Positions 61,396 through 64,000 of a stretch of DNA of 64,000 nt are shown here, one piece after another; the first letter of the stretch is position 1, and every line of letters begins with the position of its first letter. Location of the stretch: positions 79,501-143,500 of the forward strand of contig JAYKKM010000416.1 in NCBI GenBank assembly GCA_035772405.1, read 5' to 3'. The translations under genes and the position numbers were made by a program. The notes under the pieces were generated by a model. It worked only from the letters and a program-made list of their open reading frames with translations. It did no database searches and was not told the DNA's origin. Source of the DNA: Chrysogorgia sp. JL179-B06 (taxonomy: Eukaryota > Cnidaria > Anthozoa > Scleralcyonacea > Chrysogorgiidae).

Positions 61396-61500
61396 GGGAA
61401 TAGCAAGGATTTTAAGAAAGACCCTGGACACCTAAGGCTATAGGCTATAGCTTGATGTTTAGATTACGGGAACCACGAAAGAAACGTGTGAATAAAATTT
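61396..61500. other. Short unassigned spacer
   Basis: Between the 5' truncated R2-like element and the next retroelement tail; contains AAGGCTATAGGCTATAGCTT. Nothing else seen. Confidence 0.4.
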
Positions 61501-61536
61501 AAATAATAATAATAATAATGATGATAATAATAATAA

Positions 61537-61582
<46 letters not shown>

Positions 61583-61680
61583 GATGTCTTAGGAGCATTA
61601 TTAATAGTCACAATGCTCTTACATGCAACAATACATTCTTAAAGTTACTTAAATAACTGATTAACAATTCATGAAGAAAA
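61501..61680 (-). mobile_element. CR1/L2-like 3' tail with (ATT)n
   Basis: On the minus strand AAGAGCATTGTGACTATTAA, TGCTCCTAAGACATC and a long (TTA)n tract (61507-61582). Same tail family as 28375-28435. Only the 3' UTR is present. Confidence 0.7.
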
Positions 61681-61864
61681 TTCATAAATGAATTAATATT
61701 TAAGAGGAGATTTTTTAGTTAATCGAGTAATTATTTCAATAAAAAATGGTCAAAACTTTGTAACCCGGCCTAGCGACAACTGAGAGATATCTCCGGGGTG
61801 AAATATCCCGTTTTTATGTCCCTGAGAGTTTTATAATAGGAAAATTACTTGGAAAACTTGAAAA

Positions 61865-62434
61865 ATGCAATCATTTTATGGCTCACTCGCTCATCCGAAA
61901 TATGTGGCATGGACATTCAGAGGTATTCGTTTTTTGAGGCACAGAACTGTGTTGGATTCGCACTTTGCAACTTTTAAATTTGCTTTAAATGCATGGATGA
62001 ATGAAGGAAATGGCCTACTAACAAGTGATGACATCGTCATGGGGACAAGAGATCGTTTAAAGTGCCACTGCGATGAAAAAATCGTCTATCCAATTTTGAT
62101 TTTATCTAAAAGTATTTTCAAAATGAGACAGAATGACTTTCTCAGTTTCTCAATATTCATCTCGTTCCGGAAATATTCAGGTTTTCCCGTTTTTGAAACA
62201 TGCAAATTAGATGCGTCTGACGTTATCTACTCACATAGTCTAAATAAAATTCACAAAATGAGGAATATATCTTCAAATAACAAGCAGAATGTTTTGAAAC
62301 TTTGCACATGTATGCCAATGAGAAATTTACAAACCACTGTGCATAGTATGTTGTTACCATGGAGACCGCTGGGAAGCAGGAGGGAAACTAAAATCTTAAT
62401 TTCTGCCTTTTTCTTAAAGAATAAGATGATTTAA
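61865..62434 (+). CDS. Unassigned ORF, 189 codons
   Basis: ATG 61865 begins MQSFYGSLAHPKYVAWTFRG and includes ALNAWMNEGNGLLTSDDIVM, LKCHCDEKIVYPILILS and KLCTCMPMRNLQTTVHSM before a basic end and TAA. It is the longest uninterrupted frame not tied to a known element. I recognise no domain, and the composition is compatible with chance in AT-rich DNA or with an exon of an unknown gene. The region around 62290-62360 and 62510-62600 shares CATTGGCATAC/GTATGCCAATG and GTTTTGAAACTTTGCACATG in inverse orientation, so part of the frame lies in an inverted repeat. That weakens the case for a real protein. Confidence 0.25.
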   Translation: MQSFYGSLAHPKYVAWTFRGIRFLRHRTVLDSHFATFKFALNAWMNEGNGLLTSDDIVMGTRDRLKCHCDEKIVYPILILSKSIFKMRQNDFLSFSIFISFRKYSGFPVFETCKLDASDVIYSHSLNKIHKMRNISSNNKQNVLKLCTCMPMRNLQTTVHSMLLPWRPLGSRRETKILISAFFLKNKMI

Positions 62435-62620
62435 ACCTAAAAAATACAATATCATATGTACGTGTGTACGTATCTCCCAATCTATGTAAAGCAGTAAACA
62501 TTGTTTGAGAAATAACAAAATTTTGTTTTACAAATGGAAGAGATCTGACGTGCCCAGTGGAGTATACTTTCCTCATTGGCATACTGTACATGTGCAAAGT
62601 TTCAAAACATTCTGCTTAGT
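62270..62620. repeat. Short inverted repeat, possible foldback
   Basis: CAGAATGTTTTGAAACTTTG followed by CACATGTATGCCAATGAG (62285-62325) is mirrored by CTCATTGGCATACTGTACAT and GCAAAGTTTCAAAACATTCT (62572-62613). Confidence 0.85.
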
Positions 62621-63142
62621 AAGAAATTCAAACTTAGGCAATTGAATTTATTGATTTACAAATTCAGTATTTCTTAAGCAATACCAAATGGACATTGGCC
62701 ATCACAGTATGATTCGATACATGCATTGGTTCAGATTTATTTGTGAGAGAAAATAATACTTCTTCACAAAAATTACAAAACTTTTAAAATCAAGATCAAT
62801 ACTAAGCTGTATCAGTATCTCGCATATACAAAATTTGTTTCACTTTTTTTTCACTCGCATATACAAAATACACTGTTTCACTTTTCACGAGACCAATCAG
62901 CCAAAATACCAACGAACTTCAGTATATTCACCGCCATGTTCCAAAACACAACAGAATTTACTGTATTTTCGCAAAGCATCACGGTATTTTTGATTGCTCG
63001 TTACTCGATTTTTTAAAAAATCTCCTCAATCAATATCTGTAAATCGGTAATAGATTTCTCCTAATATACATAAACTTTAACTTCGATTTTCTCGGCTAAA
63101 ATAGCTCATATCACCAAATTAGTTGGTTAACATACTAATTAT
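62621..63142. other. No recognised gene
   Basis: AT-rich. A duplicated CTCGCATATACAAAAT at about 62819 and 62854. Nothing else seen. Confidence 0.5.

Positions 63143-64000
<858 letters not shown>

Overview
The window is AT-rich eukaryotic DNA from an invertebrate animal, probably marine. It holds spliced coding exons with GT-AG borders, tRNA-derived SINE heads, TTAGGG-like telomeric repeats, and a mix of CR1-like and R2-like non-LTR elements, Gypsy and BEL/Pao LTR elements, a Penelope-like element, hAT and piggyBac-like DNA transposons, a Helentron-type rolling-circle element and Maverick/Polinton elements. That mix is known from cnidarians, sponges, molluscs and lower deuterostomes; I cannot name the species from sequence alone. 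Nothing is bacterial, and there is no operon, CRISPR array or rRNA gene. || The only host gene I recognise with good support is an ADAM-family metalloprotease/disintegrin gene on the + strand. Two phase-compatible disintegrin-domain exons lie at 8025-8123 and 29662-29743, separated by a 21.5 kb intron packed with transposons. No further ADAM exon was recognised. One small minus-strand exon-like segment (21903-21980) may start another transcript. || Layout. 1-1190: 3' end of a Maverick DNA polymerase gene and a foldback element. 2541-4840: truncated non-LTR endonuclease/RT fused to a BEL/Pao-like gag start and LTR. 5155-6990: SINE heads, a TA/CA microsatellite and a ~690 bp tandem repeat. 7040-9305: a long inverted repeat surrounding the first ADAM exon. 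9309-13709: a composite non-autonomous element (GC-rich hairpin, TA tract, ~165 bp monomers, poly-G, CTAG end) into which a nearly intact 3.4 kb CR1-like retrotransposon with a 2A-like peptide has inserted. 13860-23210: foldbacks, SINEs and a 3.2 kb inverted-repeat structure. 23273-29308: a decayed minus-strand Gypsy element. 29662-29743: second ADAM exon. 29925-30800: Maverick remnants. 30904-32529: Penelope-like fragment between TA tracts. 33360-34750: short repeats and a helicase fragment. 35083-39060: a broken Helentron-like element (2A + OTU protease, helicase, endonuclease) carrying two near-identical 454 bp TTAA-flanked MITEs. 40383-49605: a decayed Maverick with divergent gene blocks (ATPase, capsid and small hydrophobic protein on minus; BRO-N/nuclease, small membrane protein and protein-primed polymerase on plus), split by a 2 kb repeat insertion. 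49630-54500: foldbacks, including a THAP-bearing palindrome. 54587-61395: an R2-like element split by a 3.9 kb hAT, itself split by a 984 bp hAT-like element, both with exact 8 bp target duplications. 61507-64000: a retroelement tail, an unassigned ORF and a second copy of the composite element. || Almost every transposon gene carries stops, frameshifts or deletions, so the window records layered, mostly dead insertions around one conserved gene. The youngest-looking pieces are the CR1-like element, the 454 bp MITE pair and the nested hAT copies.
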